Assembly (NCBI RefSeq): GCF_030272615.1
Contig: NC_081412.1
Location: forward strand, 26,194,501-26,258,500
Length of the DNA stretch: 64,000 bases
Origin: Cryptomeria japonica
Taxonomy: Eukaryota; Streptophyta; Pinopsida; Cupressales; Cupressaceae
Reading direction: 5' to 3'
This document shows positions 18,101-28,465 of the stretch, piece by piece. The number at the start of each line of letters is the position of its first letter. Positions within the stretch are counted from its first letter, which is position 1. The notes beneath the pieces are model-generated. The model made no database searches. It was not told where the DNA came from and was given only the letters and a program-made list of their open reading frames with translations. Position numbers and translations under genes: made by a program.

Positions 18101-20294
18101 CTTGCACTCCTATTGCAGATTCAATGGAATTAATCCAATTCTGATCTTTGAAGATTTCTGACAGGGGCAGTTCACCATCCCAAGAGTCTCACCAAAACTT
18201 AGCCCTGCACCCATTACCAACTTTCCAGGATATGTGGTTCATAATAATGCCCTAGATTTTCCAAAGAAAGTTCCAAGTGGGAGAGCCCTTCTCTGTATCA
18301 ACAATTGTGAGAATTCGATCCAGTGCATTTGAGTCCAGATATTTTTTCTGAAAAATTCTACACCATAATTTATTGGGATTTCTATACATTTTCATACCAA
18401 TTTCGCACCAAGGGCCATGTTTTGGATATTCATTTTTCTCAACCCTGCACCCCCATCCTCTTTCAACATGCACATGGTATCCCAATTTATCAATGGTATC
18501 CTTCTTTTCTCCTTAGCCCCTTCCCAAACAAATTTCTTTAAAAGACCATCTAATTTCGCACCAACCACATTTGACATATGAAAGCATTGCATGCTATAAA
18601 TTGGAACTACTGCTAACACAGATCTTATCATTAAAAGTCGACTAGCCTACGTAAGCCATCTATTCTTCCATTGTTCTGATTTCACCTTGCATGAATTTAA
18701 TACATCATCCCATATCTAGGATTGTCTACTGCCCTTATTAATTTTGATCCCAAGATATTTAAGAGGAAGATCAGCGATACTAAAGCCCAGGATATGGGCT
18801 ATGAGATTTTGATTCATTCTTCTTGTGTTAAAAAAGAATATGTGCAATTTTTCCTTGTTCATTTCCTGCCCCGACAGCTGAGAATATTCCTCTAATACTT
18901 CCAACACTCCTTTGGCTTCCCTCACCGTATCTTCTCCAACCAGAATCATGTCATCCATGAACTACGAGTGGGTAATGGGCTCTAACATTCTATGGAGTCA
19001 AATGCCACTCCATTGCTTGGTTGCTTTTTTTTCTTTGATTAAGTTCCCAAGAACTTCTACCATCAGGACAAAGAGACCAGGGGATAGAGGGTCCCCTTGC
19101 CTTAGTCCATTAGTCACTTTGAAGAAACCATAGACCACACCATTCACCAGTAAAGAGAAATTGACTGTGGATATATAGAAAGAGACACAATCTATCCATT
19201 CTTTCAAAAATTCGTAGCATTTTAATACCTTAACCAATAATTGCCAAACCACCTTGTCATATGCTTTTGCAACATCAAGCTTTATGATCATACCGGTTAA
19301 TTTTTCTGTGTATGAAGTGCATTACTTCTGACACAAGAATAATGTTGTCCGCAAGTTCCCTTCCAGGAGTGAAGCCATTCTGATTTTCTGAGATAAGGTG
19401 AGGTAAAATCTTCTTTAGTCTGATGACCATAGCCTTTGAGATAATTTTGTATATGGTATTACATAACGATATGGGCCTGAAATCATTCATTGAGGTGCAA
19501 TCCTGTTTTTTGGGAATTAAGGCAATGAGTGTGTTGTTCATCTCTTTTACAAACTTCCCTTTTTTCCTGAATTCTTCCACAACCATCCAGATGTCCTTTC
19601 CCATAAAGTCCCAACATCTCTGATAGAAATCCTCAGTCATACCATCCGAACCCGGGGCCTTATGTGGGTGAAGCTCGAATGTAGCACTTTTAATTTCTTC
19701 CAAAGAATATGGTTCACACATCATTAACACCTCATCGTTAGAGACCAGCTTATGTAGGATTTCAGATATCCTACCATCAGATGCACTCCAAGACTGGTTA
19801 TTGCTCCCCAAAATTCTCTCGAAGTGTTCTAGTGTAGTTTGCTCAATTTCAGCCTTCGTGTCTCTCAACTCTCCACTGTCATCCAGAACTGCTGTGATTT
19901 TGTTCTTGGTCCTTCTGCCCTTTGAAGAGGCATGGAAAAACTTTGTGTTTTGGTCTCCCTCTGCAATCCATAACACCCTTTATTTATCCCTCCAATATAC
20001 TTCTTCTTTATTTAGCAGCTTTGCATGTTTCTCCTTAAGTAATTTTTCTTTCAGATAGTCATTACGGTCCATCCCTACAATCATGACTCTATTATTGATA
20101 TCTTCCAATTCTTCTTCAATTCTTAGTTTTTCAGTGAAGATATTTTTGAATGAGAACTTATTCCAATGCTTGATTTTATTTTTAATATATTGCATTCTTT
20201 TAACAAACCGGAAGCTAGGGGAACTCGAAAATGTGTTGCTTTCCAACCACCAAGTCCTTAGTAGTTCTATGAATGAAGGATCCCTCCACCACAT
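18101..20294 (-). pseudogene. LINE-C reverse transcriptase
   Basis: Motifs in order: KAPGSDGMTEDFYQ near 19650, NDFRPISLCNTIYKI near 19470, ENQNGFTPGRELADNI near 19370, IIKLDVAKAYDKV near 19285 (motif A), GLRQGDPLSP near 19105 (motif B), and FMDDMILVGE near 18960 (motif C). Motif C has MDD where LINEs usually have ADD, with both Asp kept. Lesions include a stop near 19982, a frameshift near 19305, stops at 18998 and just before motif C (TAG, a likely CAG change), a stop near 18718 and a frameshift near 18450. The connection domain follows to about 18100. Confidence 0.9.
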
Positions 20295-20297
20295 GCT

Positions 20298-21040
20298 CTA
20301 AAATTTAAAATAATTCTTATTCTTGGGAGATTCATGATTGATGGACAACATAACCGATAGATGATCCAAACCAGCTTTAGGGATAATATTAGTGTCCATG
20401 GAGAAACTGTCATTAACCCACCATTCCCCCACAAAGAAACGATCCAATCTTTCAGAATTTTTTGAGAAATTGAGTCTTCTATTATTCCATGTAAACTTAC
20501 CATTTTTGGGAATAACATCCATCACCTGACATTTCGATATGAATTCTCTGAAGTCCTCCATTACTTTTGTGCTCTTTCTGAGACCTCCATCTTTATCATC
20601 TATATCCAGAATTGCATTGAAGTCCCCAGCCATGATTACTTTGTGCTTCTCCAAAACTTGCAGTTGATCATAGATCTCCGACCATACCCTCAGTTTTTCA
20701 TCTGATTTAACCAGACCATAAATGTTAACCAGAGGGAAGCCAGTACCTCCTGCTTTACACTTAATGTTGCAGGCCATCCAAAACTCGTTGGATGCAATTG
20801 GATCCACCTCAAAGACCTCTGAATTCCACAAAATTCCAAGAACCCTGGAGGTACCTCTGGCATCTTGAAACAACCCTTCCCATTTAAAACAATACTTAAT
20901 GAATTCAAGCACCTTATCGCCACACAACTTTGTTTCCTGTAGTAAAACCATATCAGACCCAAGCTTGATCAAAGATCTTTGACCAAGTGTCTCTTGTCAG
21001 GGGCTGATAAACCCCTTACATTCCATGATGTGATTCTCAT
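20298..21040 (-). pseudogene. LINE-C ORF2 start and apurinic-type endonuclease
   Basis: ORF2 starts at ATG 21040-21038 with ITSWNVRGL, the N-terminal signature of LINE endonucleases. A one-base frameshift lies near 20975. Further motifs: MVLLQETK (catalytic Glu), MAGDFNAI, NNSERLDRF-like block (NSERLDRFFV) and GLDHLSVML, which replaces the usual SDHxPI. The enzyme nicks target DNA for target-primed reverse transcription. The ATG overlaps the ORF1 stop in an ATGA, suggesting coupled translation. A stop near 20298 separates it from RT. Confidence 0.9.
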
Positions 21041-22269
21041 TTCTTCCCAAGGGAGGGGTTGCCTCCCTTGGAGTTCCTTATGAAGTCTCGAACACTGACA
21101 ATACCCTTCTCTATGGCTTTTTCTTCTCTAATTTGTCTATTGCTTTTCCTGCCTTTAGCCCCCTTTGCTTTTCCCAAAATGGTATTAGCAAATTGACTAA
21201 TGCATCTGGGGTCTAGGTTGTCTAAAACGTCTTCTTCTTCTTCTGGTTTTGAGTTGCTAGTGTCAGATTTCACTGTGCATTCCCCAATATTGTTGGCAGT
21301 CAGAACCCCTACAGAGGGTGTCACGATCTGATTCGGGATGGCCTCCCTCTCTGGGTTGTCCAATTCTGGATCCTTCTGATAGGGCTGGGGATTATGTCCA
21401 ACATGGGTACTATCCTCTGATTGTGTCACAATTAATTCAGGAGTCAACCGTGTCCTCACATTCATTTTTTCTAGCCAGACCATTTTTTCATCCCTTTATT
21501 CTTTGTTATATGCCCTTCGCACAAAGATTCTACATTTTTTGGTTTGGTGTGTTTTGCTTCCACATTTTAGGCATGCATGGATTTCTTTCTCAATTTCAAT
21601 GTTTTGCTTACAAATCCCATTAGCTGTTATTAAATTTATGCAAGAAGGGATATGTTTGACTGCGGTAATTCTCATTCTCGCGTACACATAAGAGTCATTA
21701 TCAATTATGTCCTCATCAATTTCTAGCAAAGTTCCCAGTGATCTGCCAATTTTCTCGAGACACGGGCCCCCCCAATACTCGATCGGACGATTGAACAGTC
21801 TAATCCAAACGGGTGAATCATATATCGACAGTTTTAACGGATCGAAGTTGGGAGTCCAGGGTTGAATGTATAGCGGAAAATTTTCAAAACACTAGTTTTT
21901 CAAATTCAAGGCTTGGTCCCTTTCTTCTTTTTCTGCAAATATTGTGACGAAAAATCTTTTTGGTAGGTATTTTACCACCACATGGCTGCCCCAATTTTTC
22001 TCCATCCAAAGTGTGATATATCTCCTGGGTTGCTTTGGTCCAATGATTCTGGCAATAATGGCAAGGTCTTCCCAAACACACTTCTCATCCACTACTTCAT
22101 CCATTAAATCGAAAGATATCTGATCGGGAATGCAGGTATCTTTAGTGGATTTAGGTTGTGCCTTATCCACCTCATTGATTGGAATGTTATCGTGATTCCA
22201 GATTCTTTGATTCAGACCAAAGTCATTCCAATCGACATCCAAAACGCGCCATTTTGTCAAATTTTCCAA
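21037..22269 (-). pseudogene. LINE-C ORF1 (DUF4283-like domain and CCHC knuckle)
   Basis: One frame of 411 codons with two nonsense codons (21892-21894 and 21496-21498). The N-terminal part (WGSHVVVKYLPKRFFVTIF, then PVWIRLFNRPIEYWG) has the pattern of the DUF4283 domain of plant LINE ORF1 proteins. A zinc knuckle CLKCGSKTHQTKKC is near 21540. The basic C-terminus (KAKGAKGRKSNRQIREEK) would suit nucleic-acid binding. Role in the family: RNA-binding chaperone of the LINE particle. The stop codon TGA at 21039-21037 overlaps the ORF2 ATG. Confidence 0.85.
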
Positions 22270-22460
22270 AGGCTACTCCTTCCTTTGACCATTGGTAATA
22301 TCATCTTCCCTCTACCAAAATTGTTTGTGTGCTTCCAATAGAAATTCGCCTTCCTGAGATCATCCATTAAATGAAACCCTCTACTCCTTGCCCACCATCT
22401 TTTGTGTTTCGCACTCCTTCTGCCCCTTGCATGCCCTCTGCACTTCGCTCGCCATTTTTT
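22270..22460 (-). other. LINE-C 5' region
   Basis: GC-richer than its right flank. It contains a short upstream ATG frame near 22457 (MASEVQRACKGQ, about 24 codons). The change to AT-rich sequence near 22460 is taken as the LINE 5' boundary. Confidence 0.4.
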
Positions 22461-22881
22461 TTCCGTAAGTGAAATATATATAATATTAATTTTTAAAATA
22501 AATTTGCAAATCCTTGTGATGCATGTTTAGAATATATTTTGACTTTTGAAATATATGTAAAAAAGTCTTTTTTTGTTTATAGTTGAATAAAAAATACTTA
22601 TTATTGAGCAAAAAAAATAATATAAATAATTATTTAATATAATACAAATTTTATACTGAAAATATGTATTTTTCTTAAGAGCATAATCCTAATTAAATTT
22701 AAAAATATATATAATAATAATTATAATAATAAAATTAATCTCAAATTTACTTATTAATTTGTAGTGTAATATTATATTATTTAAGTGAAAATAGACATTT
22801 TTTGAATGACTTAATGAAATTTTTTTAATTTATGATTAAAAGTTATTAAATTTATTTTACATATATTAAAATGATTAAAAA
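22461..22881. repeat. AT-rich dispersed repeat, left part of the unit B target
   Basis: No gene. 22640-22775 matches 34240-34395 directly and 6088-6220 in inverted orientation. 22780-22881 matches 57750-57860. The last 14 bases, 22868-22881, are the target-site duplication of unit B. Confidence 0.7.
22868..22881. repeat. Unit B target-site duplication, left copy
   Basis: AAAATGATTAAAAA, repeated exactly at 24262-24275. The related AT-rich copy near 57850 shows this site without the insertion. Confidence 0.8.
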
Positions 22882-22889
22882 TTCGTTTG

Positions 22890-23240
22890 TTACCGTCGAG
22901 AGCTAGATTTGTGGCATGGGACTAGGAGGGCATATTGTATAAATTGGAGCTTCAAAACTTGCAGAGGGAATGAACAATGAAGTTGAGGCTCAGGTTGCTA
23001 TTGAAGCATTGAAAATGGGAAAAATAATGGGCTTCTAAAAAATATAGCTTGAAGGAGATTCCTTGATTATTATTAATGCTATAAAAAGGGGTGAAATACA
23101 TGCCTACAATTTGAATAAATATATAACCGTTGCCAAGCATATTTTTTTTTAAATGAGGAATTTGAAGTTGGACATGTGATGAGATCAAGGAATGACATGG
23201 CAAACATGTTGTCTACATGGGCAGTGACAAGTGATGATGG
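22890..23240 (+). pseudogene. Unit B RNase H domain, truncated
   Basis: Begins after the first DG motif, so the first catalytic Asp is missing. Recognisable are FVAWD.EGILYK, then after a frameshift LAEGMNNEVEAQVAIEAL (Glu), LEGDSLIIINAIKRG (Asp) and FEVGHVMRSRNDMANMLS (His block and final Asp). At least two stops and two frameshifts. Confidence 0.75.
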
Positions 23241-23407
23241 GCCAAAAAGTACGGTGGAAGATTTTCATAATCTTGAGCTCAATCTCTGAGTTGGAATAAT
23301 ACGCTACCGTTTTCAGAAGCTATTAATGAAAGGGTGGTGGCAGGGTGATGTGACATGGATAGCACTTGGTACTCATAATTGAAGACAAGTGATGACTGCA
23401 TTTTAAT

Positions 23408-23995
23408 ATGGAGGCCACCTTTACCTTGATTACGCCAAGGCAACATTTAGCATTTATGGGCAAAGTCAATAAGAAAAGAATAAAAATTTATTTCAAGTTT
23501 GATGAAGATATTTTCATTCAGATCATGGAAATTCTTCTGGGTGAATAGTTTTTGATGACTAAACACAAGTACAGGATGAATATAGACATTGTGTCAATGG
23601 TGGTGGCATGGAGGTTGGAGGTTGCATGGAAAAATGATGTTGAATGGGTGTTGAAGGGTTGTGTAGAAAATGATTGGTTGTATGGTGTACATTTGATGTT
23701 GGAAAGAGAAATTTTGGGGCCAGGGTTTATGCCTATAGAGGTGGCAAAGGGCATAGATGAGGAGACTCCTCAACAACTGATGTTGTTTATTCACTAGGCA
23801 TAGGGAACAAACAACGATGAGCATAGGGCGGAAGTGTATATCAATTGGGATTCATTGATTCATTACCTATGGGTGAAGGAATGAGAGCAAGCCAAAGGAA
23901 AGGGGAAGGCATGGCTGAAGAAAGAACCAGAAGCAAGATTCGAGATGAAAGACTAGTGGGTTAATGGGCCTTTGAAAGCAGTGAGGAAGAAATGA
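23408..23995 (+). pseudogene. Unit B ORFX
   Basis: Starts MEATFTLITPRQH and is readable for about 196 codons to a stop near 23993, with in-frame stops at 23546, 23798 and a few beyond. The clearest block is 23552-23797, including NIDIVSMVVAWRLE, which pairs with NLDIISMVIAWGLE in the retrocopy at 61852-62235. A GxGF block follows (LGPGFMPIEV), as in unit E (GKGFDVSKR). Unknown function. Confidence 0.7.
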
Positions 23996-24261
23996 AAAGA
24001 AAAACATTGCTTTTTGTTTAAAGATTGTTTATGTAGTTACTTGCTCGAATATTATATATTTTAAATTGCTAAATTGTATAAATGGGTGTATAGGGTAGAA
24101 TACTAGTAGGCGAGGGTAGGGTTTTGGTTGATGTTTTGTCAAACTATGGAAATTGTTTTGGAGCAAATTTTGGCAATGTTTCTTTGTGATGTGGGATAAA
24201 TGGTACTACAACTTATATCATGTTTTGAATATCAATAAAATACATATAATTATTGACCCAA

Positions 24262-24763
24262 AAAATGATTAAAAAAATTATGATTTTCAAAAAGTATTAA
24301 AAAATAGAATGATTTCAAAAAGATAGATACAATACTATTATAAAGAACACATATAATAATTAGTTTTATTTAATAAAAATATGTGTATTTAATTTACACT
24401 AAATTAAATCCCTATAATTGGTTTTATTATCTATATTTCAACATAAAAAAGAACTATTAAAATTTATATATCTATTTAGAAAAAATATTTTATATACAAT
24501 ATTATAAATAATAAAAAATGGAAAAAACTATTTAAAATAAACATTTCTTTTTTATAAATAGAAAGAAATCCAAAAAAACCTAAAAAATCTACCGTTCCTA
24601 AAAATTTGCTCCTATAAAACCAAATTTTTTAAACCAATCACAATGTATATAAACTAGCAATTGCACCTTAGTGTGCAATGGGTATGTCGAAGAGGTGTGG
24701 AAAGTCAATTAGGGATAAATTTGGCAATTTTTTTTGCATAAATTTGTGTAGTACATGAGATCT
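24262..24763. repeat. AT-rich dispersed repeat, right part of the unit B target
   Basis: 24265-24655 matches 57847-58255 over about 400 bp (shared AAACCAATCA and GCTCCTATAA near the end). 24653-24763 matches 31092-31205 (GCAATTGCACCTTAGTGTGC; GTGTAGTACATGAGATC). The hairpin TTGCAC...GTGCAA lies at the start of this second block. No coding potential. Confidence 0.7.
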
Positions 24764-24797
24764 ATTAAAATAAGATTTCCCCTTAATGAAAAAGTAA
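24764..24797. repeat. 34-bp exact direct repeat, left copy
   Basis: Begins ATTAAAATAAGATTTCCCC and ends AAAAAGTAA; identical to 29711-29744. The two copies bracket 4.9 kb containing the OTU-like gene. Confidence 0.85.
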
Positions 24798-25850
24798 CAA
24801 GAGCTCTGTAGAGCTGGAGTCCCTACCTACTGCGAAAAAATAGCAGGGACTTGGAAATAATATCTGCAATGGTATGAGGTGTGTTGGATTGTAAGGAGAA
24901 ATGAGGAAGGAGCTATGAGTGGAATGAGATTCGCATCATAATAAATAACTTTATAAAGTGAAGTGGAGTCTTTTAAAAAGATCAAAACAAATTTTGCAAA
25001 TAATTTAGCGATAATTGTTAGAGTTTAATTTGTACAAAATTATGAATGTGGAGCTGGAAACAGAATTAACTTTCAGAGAAGCAACATCATTGGCACATAA
25101 ATGTAACAAAGAAACAAAATATAATAAACAGGTATAGATTATTTGCATTGAAAATCAGACTGTCATGTCCAAAATCAGATTGATTATGGCATGTTTAAAA
25201 TCAGACCATCATCATATTTACTTGCATGCATAGCAGCATCAAAATCAAAATGTCGTTTGGTTAATGTTTGTTCAATGCTATGAAATTTAGATAGTCTAAA
25301 GGACTAAAAGAAAGTATATTAAGCAGAGCTGCAAAAGTTAAAAAAAATTAACAAGTAGAATCTGTTCAAGAGATTTTTCAGGGAGTTGCTCATGTTTTAT
25401 ATTTGCAAAAACTGAACATTGCTATAAACACTATACATGGAAGAGTATTAGTGTGAGGTCTTCAATAGTTGCAGTGTGAAGTTGTTGATGTTTTGTAGAC
25501 TGTGAATTGAAAAACCTGCAATATTAAGGAGTGTTAGGAAAGAATGTAGGTCAGATAAGTTTGTGCACTTAAAATGAAAAGAAAGTGATTTGAAAATAGA
25601 ATGAAGTAAGAGGAGGATGATAGTAATACTAATATTTGCAGAGAGATAGAATACGTTGAAAAATAAACAGTGTTAAATGTTTAAGGTAGCTAAATGTATA
25701 ACAGAAACTACATACAGAGATATGAACAAAATTGTCTTATGAAAGACGAGGCAAAATTGTAGTCTTTCTACTTCACTGATGATCAGGTGTGTTTTTCAAT
25801 AGTGGTGACCTGCATATTTATGATTAACATGCAAGGGTATTATGATTTTG
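24798..25850. other. Non-coding stretch downstream of the OTU-like ORF
   Basis: No convincing ORF. On the minus strand, splice-acceptor-like sequences precede short possible exons, for example TTAATATTGCAG near 25516-25527 and ATAAATATGCAG near 25810, so it may hold 3' exons of the OTU-like gene. A small hairpin GTCCCT...AGGGAC lies at 24821-24852. Confidence 0.35.
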
Positions 25851-26614
25851 TCAAATTGAAAACAATAAATTTGGAATGTTTTTGTGCAAAACATAAAAGA
25901 ATTGAAAGCGAAATGCATTTGCAACTATACTCCAGGCATTGTCAAATTCATAACATGCAATAGCCAATTGTGATTGCATGCTTTGAAGGCAATTGTATGT
26001 GCTTATCCTTGAAAAGATAGGTTCATAATGTCTAGCGGTTGGATTTGTATCATGGAAAAGAATTGATATCATAGGATGACATGCATCTCTATTGAAATGC
26101 AAATATGTTTTTTTGCATGTTAGAGACCAAATGCATATGGGTATATTTAACCAATGTGCTAACCATTTTACACAAAATGTGTCACCCCAAAGTCCAACTT
26201 CACCATTGGCATTGATTTCTGTTGTTGAAAGCCTCATTCTACGTAGATATGTATTTATATCATGTATATTATGCAAATCATAAAGTATTGTTGGATGTAA
26301 TTCATGCTCAAAAGAGCTCAAAGCTTCAGGACAACCACTGTGAAGACAATGTAAGAAATGATCGACCAGACCATTACGTAGTTCATTAGGTGTATATTTA
26401 CAATGGAGAAAAACATGGACTGTGTCAAATAAGCAATCACCAACTGTGTAGTTGAATGAGTCAATTCGGAAACAATTTACCTTGTCTAGAGCCTCATCAA
26501 TTGATATCATAAGTGGTTGATCATGTGATTTGTATGTTTCTACTATAATCGGGTTTTTTGATGTATTTTGTTTCTTTAGACTAGTGTTCATAAGCATTTT
26601 ACTAGATTACTGAC
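25851..26614 (-). CDS. OTU-type cysteine protease-like protein, probable exon of a larger gene
   Basis: A 248-codon open frame (start 26597) with the ovarian-tumour protease pattern. VGDCLFDTV carries the nucleophile Cys55 with Asp54. GLWGDTFCVKWLAHWLNIPI (residues 135-154) matches the conserved mid-block, and ILFHDTNPTARHYEPI carries the catalytic His190. OTU enzymes remove ubiquitin; in plants such domains also occur inside transposons (MULE and Helitron-like types), so a transposon passenger or host-derived gene are both possible. The frame is preceded by an acceptor-like TATAG at 26615-26619 and has no clear promoter. No transposase or helicase was found nearby. Tyr-Glu-Pro after the His is typical of the family. 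Confidence 0.72.
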
Positions 26615-26736
26615 CTATACTAAGAAGATTTGTATCTATAGTGGTGCCAACTTAGAAATATCGAATATAGACAAAGAAGAATGCAGTTATGTTTGAAGAA
26701 CTGAACAAAGAGCACCTTAAAGAATCGAATACTAAC

Positions 26737-27014
26737 CTTGAGCAGTAAGCATGTCAAGGCTACGAGATTGTCTTGTGGAAAAGATAGCCTGCAAGACAAA
26801 ACCACAACCACATTGACAATCCATAAGATAATATGTGCCTTTTCTTTAAAAATCAGACCTTTACAAAACATAAGGAAAAGTGTTTCTAAAAAGCATTTAT
26901 TTGCCAAACTTTGAGTTATGTAGCTTTTAAAATTAAAAGGAATTGCAAGAATGGTGGATTATGCACATACCTTGACTATTGGCAATTGGACTACAAATAT
27001 TTGTATATGAAATC
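26737..27014 (-). other. Two short exon-like segments upstream of the OTU-like ORF
   Basis: 26971-27014 (44 bp) is bounded by TTATTGCAG and AAG|GTATGTG. 26737-26788 (52 bp) is bounded by TGTCTTGCAG and AAG|GTTAGTA. Both follow plant splice consensus on the OTU strand and together total 96 bases. Exon status is an inference from the site sequences only. Confidence 0.4.
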
Positions 27015-27582
27015 CTGCAATAATTAAATGTTATACATATTAGACTTAAGAGTCCATTTTCATGTGCTTGTTCCAAGAAAAGTGGGGGTAGAGATAATGA
27101 GACAAATAGTTATAAATTAAGTTAATTTTAATTAATTTTGATTGTTAATTGTAACTTCATACAAAGACATAAAAATGAAAATTGATTTATAATTTTATCA
27201 TTTATTTATTTCAATTTATATATACTTAATAGTAATCAGTAATATTATTAAATTTATATATAGTTTTTGTTGTTTATGTTAATTATTTTTTAATTATTAA
27301 TTATAATTTTTTAAAAAGATATAAATAATTGTAATAAATTTTAGATTTCAATATAAATTAAATGAAGCCTTTTTCTAAGATAAAAAATCAATTCATATAA
27401 TAAAATGTTTTCTGCATGTTCTATTAATATAATTCATAGTAATCTAGAAAGGAATTCTACCTGTTCCAAACTCAACTAAAACTTCTAATAATATTGAACA
27501 GATATTTGTTTAAAAAAATCAATTTAGAATATTTTGAAAGATAAGATATGCATGATTTTTTATTTTTAAAATATTTTTTATT

Positions 27583-27790
27583 TCTTAAAATATAATATCT
27601 TGATTTTTTTTTTTAAAATCAATTTAGAAACTTTCAAGGTTTTATTGTGTAAGTTTTAGAAATAATCTACTTCATGTAAAAGTTTTTATTTCTTAAAATA
27701 TAATATCTTGAATATTTTCTAATATCAGTTTAAAAACTTTCAAGATTTTTATCTTGTATAAGTTTTAGAAATAATTATAATAATAAATCT
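27583..27790. repeat. Imperfect ~105-bp tandem duplication
   Basis: Both units contain ATTTCTTAAAATATAATATC, then AAACTTTCAAG and AAGTTTTAGAAATAAT. The units start near 27583 and 27687. Confidence 0.7.
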
Positions 27791-28272
27791 AAGATTTTTG
27801 TTTTGTGTAAACTTTAAATAATCATTCTGATTTCCACTCCAATTTTATCTGTATACAAATATTAGCAGTGTTATTTGAAAATTGTTGCTAGAAGAGAAAA
27901 TGGATATAATACCTTTGTTTCAGATATATGTTTCAAAAATGGGAGCTTGTGGAAATAATCTCAAATTTTCAATAACTACATTCTTATGGTGAGGTGAAAC
28001 GGTAAGAAAACTCTCGAGCGGATTCATGTTCACACAGGTCACTATTTTTCAGTTGTAGTCTAGATATGCTAAGGTAATTTTTTTCCTCAGTAAGCATCTT
28101 GTGAATGATATCATGTTTGAGGCCAATTTGAAGAATTTAGTATTTCTTCTCAAGCCTAGAAACCGAAGCTTTTGAAACATAGTCTTGGCTTCGAAAATGT
28201 AGTGATTTTTTTAATTACCCACATTCAGAGAACATGTAAAAAACTGTCATACGTGGGCAGAAGTTAAAAATT

Positions 28273-28465
28273 TCTATTTCCAAATAAGAATAAATTTACA
28301 AAGTGCCTTTGCTAGTGAAATTTTCAGAAAGATTTGTAACAGTAAAAACAAGGGTTTTAACCAAAATCTCTATTTCCAAATAAGAACAAATTTACAAACG
28401 GCCTTTGCTAGAGAAATTTTCAAAAAGACTTGTAACAGTTAAAACAAAGAATGGGTAACTCAAGA
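28273..28465. repeat. Imperfect 96-bp tandem duplication
   Basis: Units start TCTATTTCCAAATAAGAA at 28273 and 28369 and share CCTTTGCTAG and ACTTGTAACAGT-like blocks. A third partial copy (CTTTGCTGGAGAAATTTTCA) is near 28627. Confidence 0.75.

Larger units (their letters stand above)
15580..22460 (-). mobile_element. LINE-C: L1-type non-LTR retrotransposon with three ORFs
   Basis: Read on the minus strand: 5' region from about 22460, ORF1 (22269-21037), ORF2 (from 21040: endonuclease, RT, zinc-binding domain, RNase H to about 16800), ORF3 (16490-15846), 3' region, and a poly(A) tail of nine A (T9 at 15580-15588). ORF2 is broken by several frameshifts and stops; ORF1 has two stops; ORF3 is intact. 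The 5' end is approximate because no matching target duplication was found. The 3' end contains TTATCCCCTTTAATG, which resembles the 3' end of LINE-D (TTTACCCCTTTTATTCC), so the two belong to related LINE families. Confidence 0.9.
22882..24261 (+). mobile_element. Unit B: 1380-bp RNase H plus ORFX retroposon
   Basis: Bounded by a 14-bp direct duplication (22868-22881 and 24262-24275). It contains a 5'-truncated RNase H domain, ORFX (23408-23995) and a 3' region with CAATAAAATAC at about 24233 and a short A run before the right duplication. The 3' end (CAATAAAATAC..AATTATTGACCCAA) resembles that of the ORFX retrocopy at 61265 (GCAATAAAAAC AATTATTACAGACCAAA). These are target-primed retroposition hallmarks. 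Confidence 0.82.
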
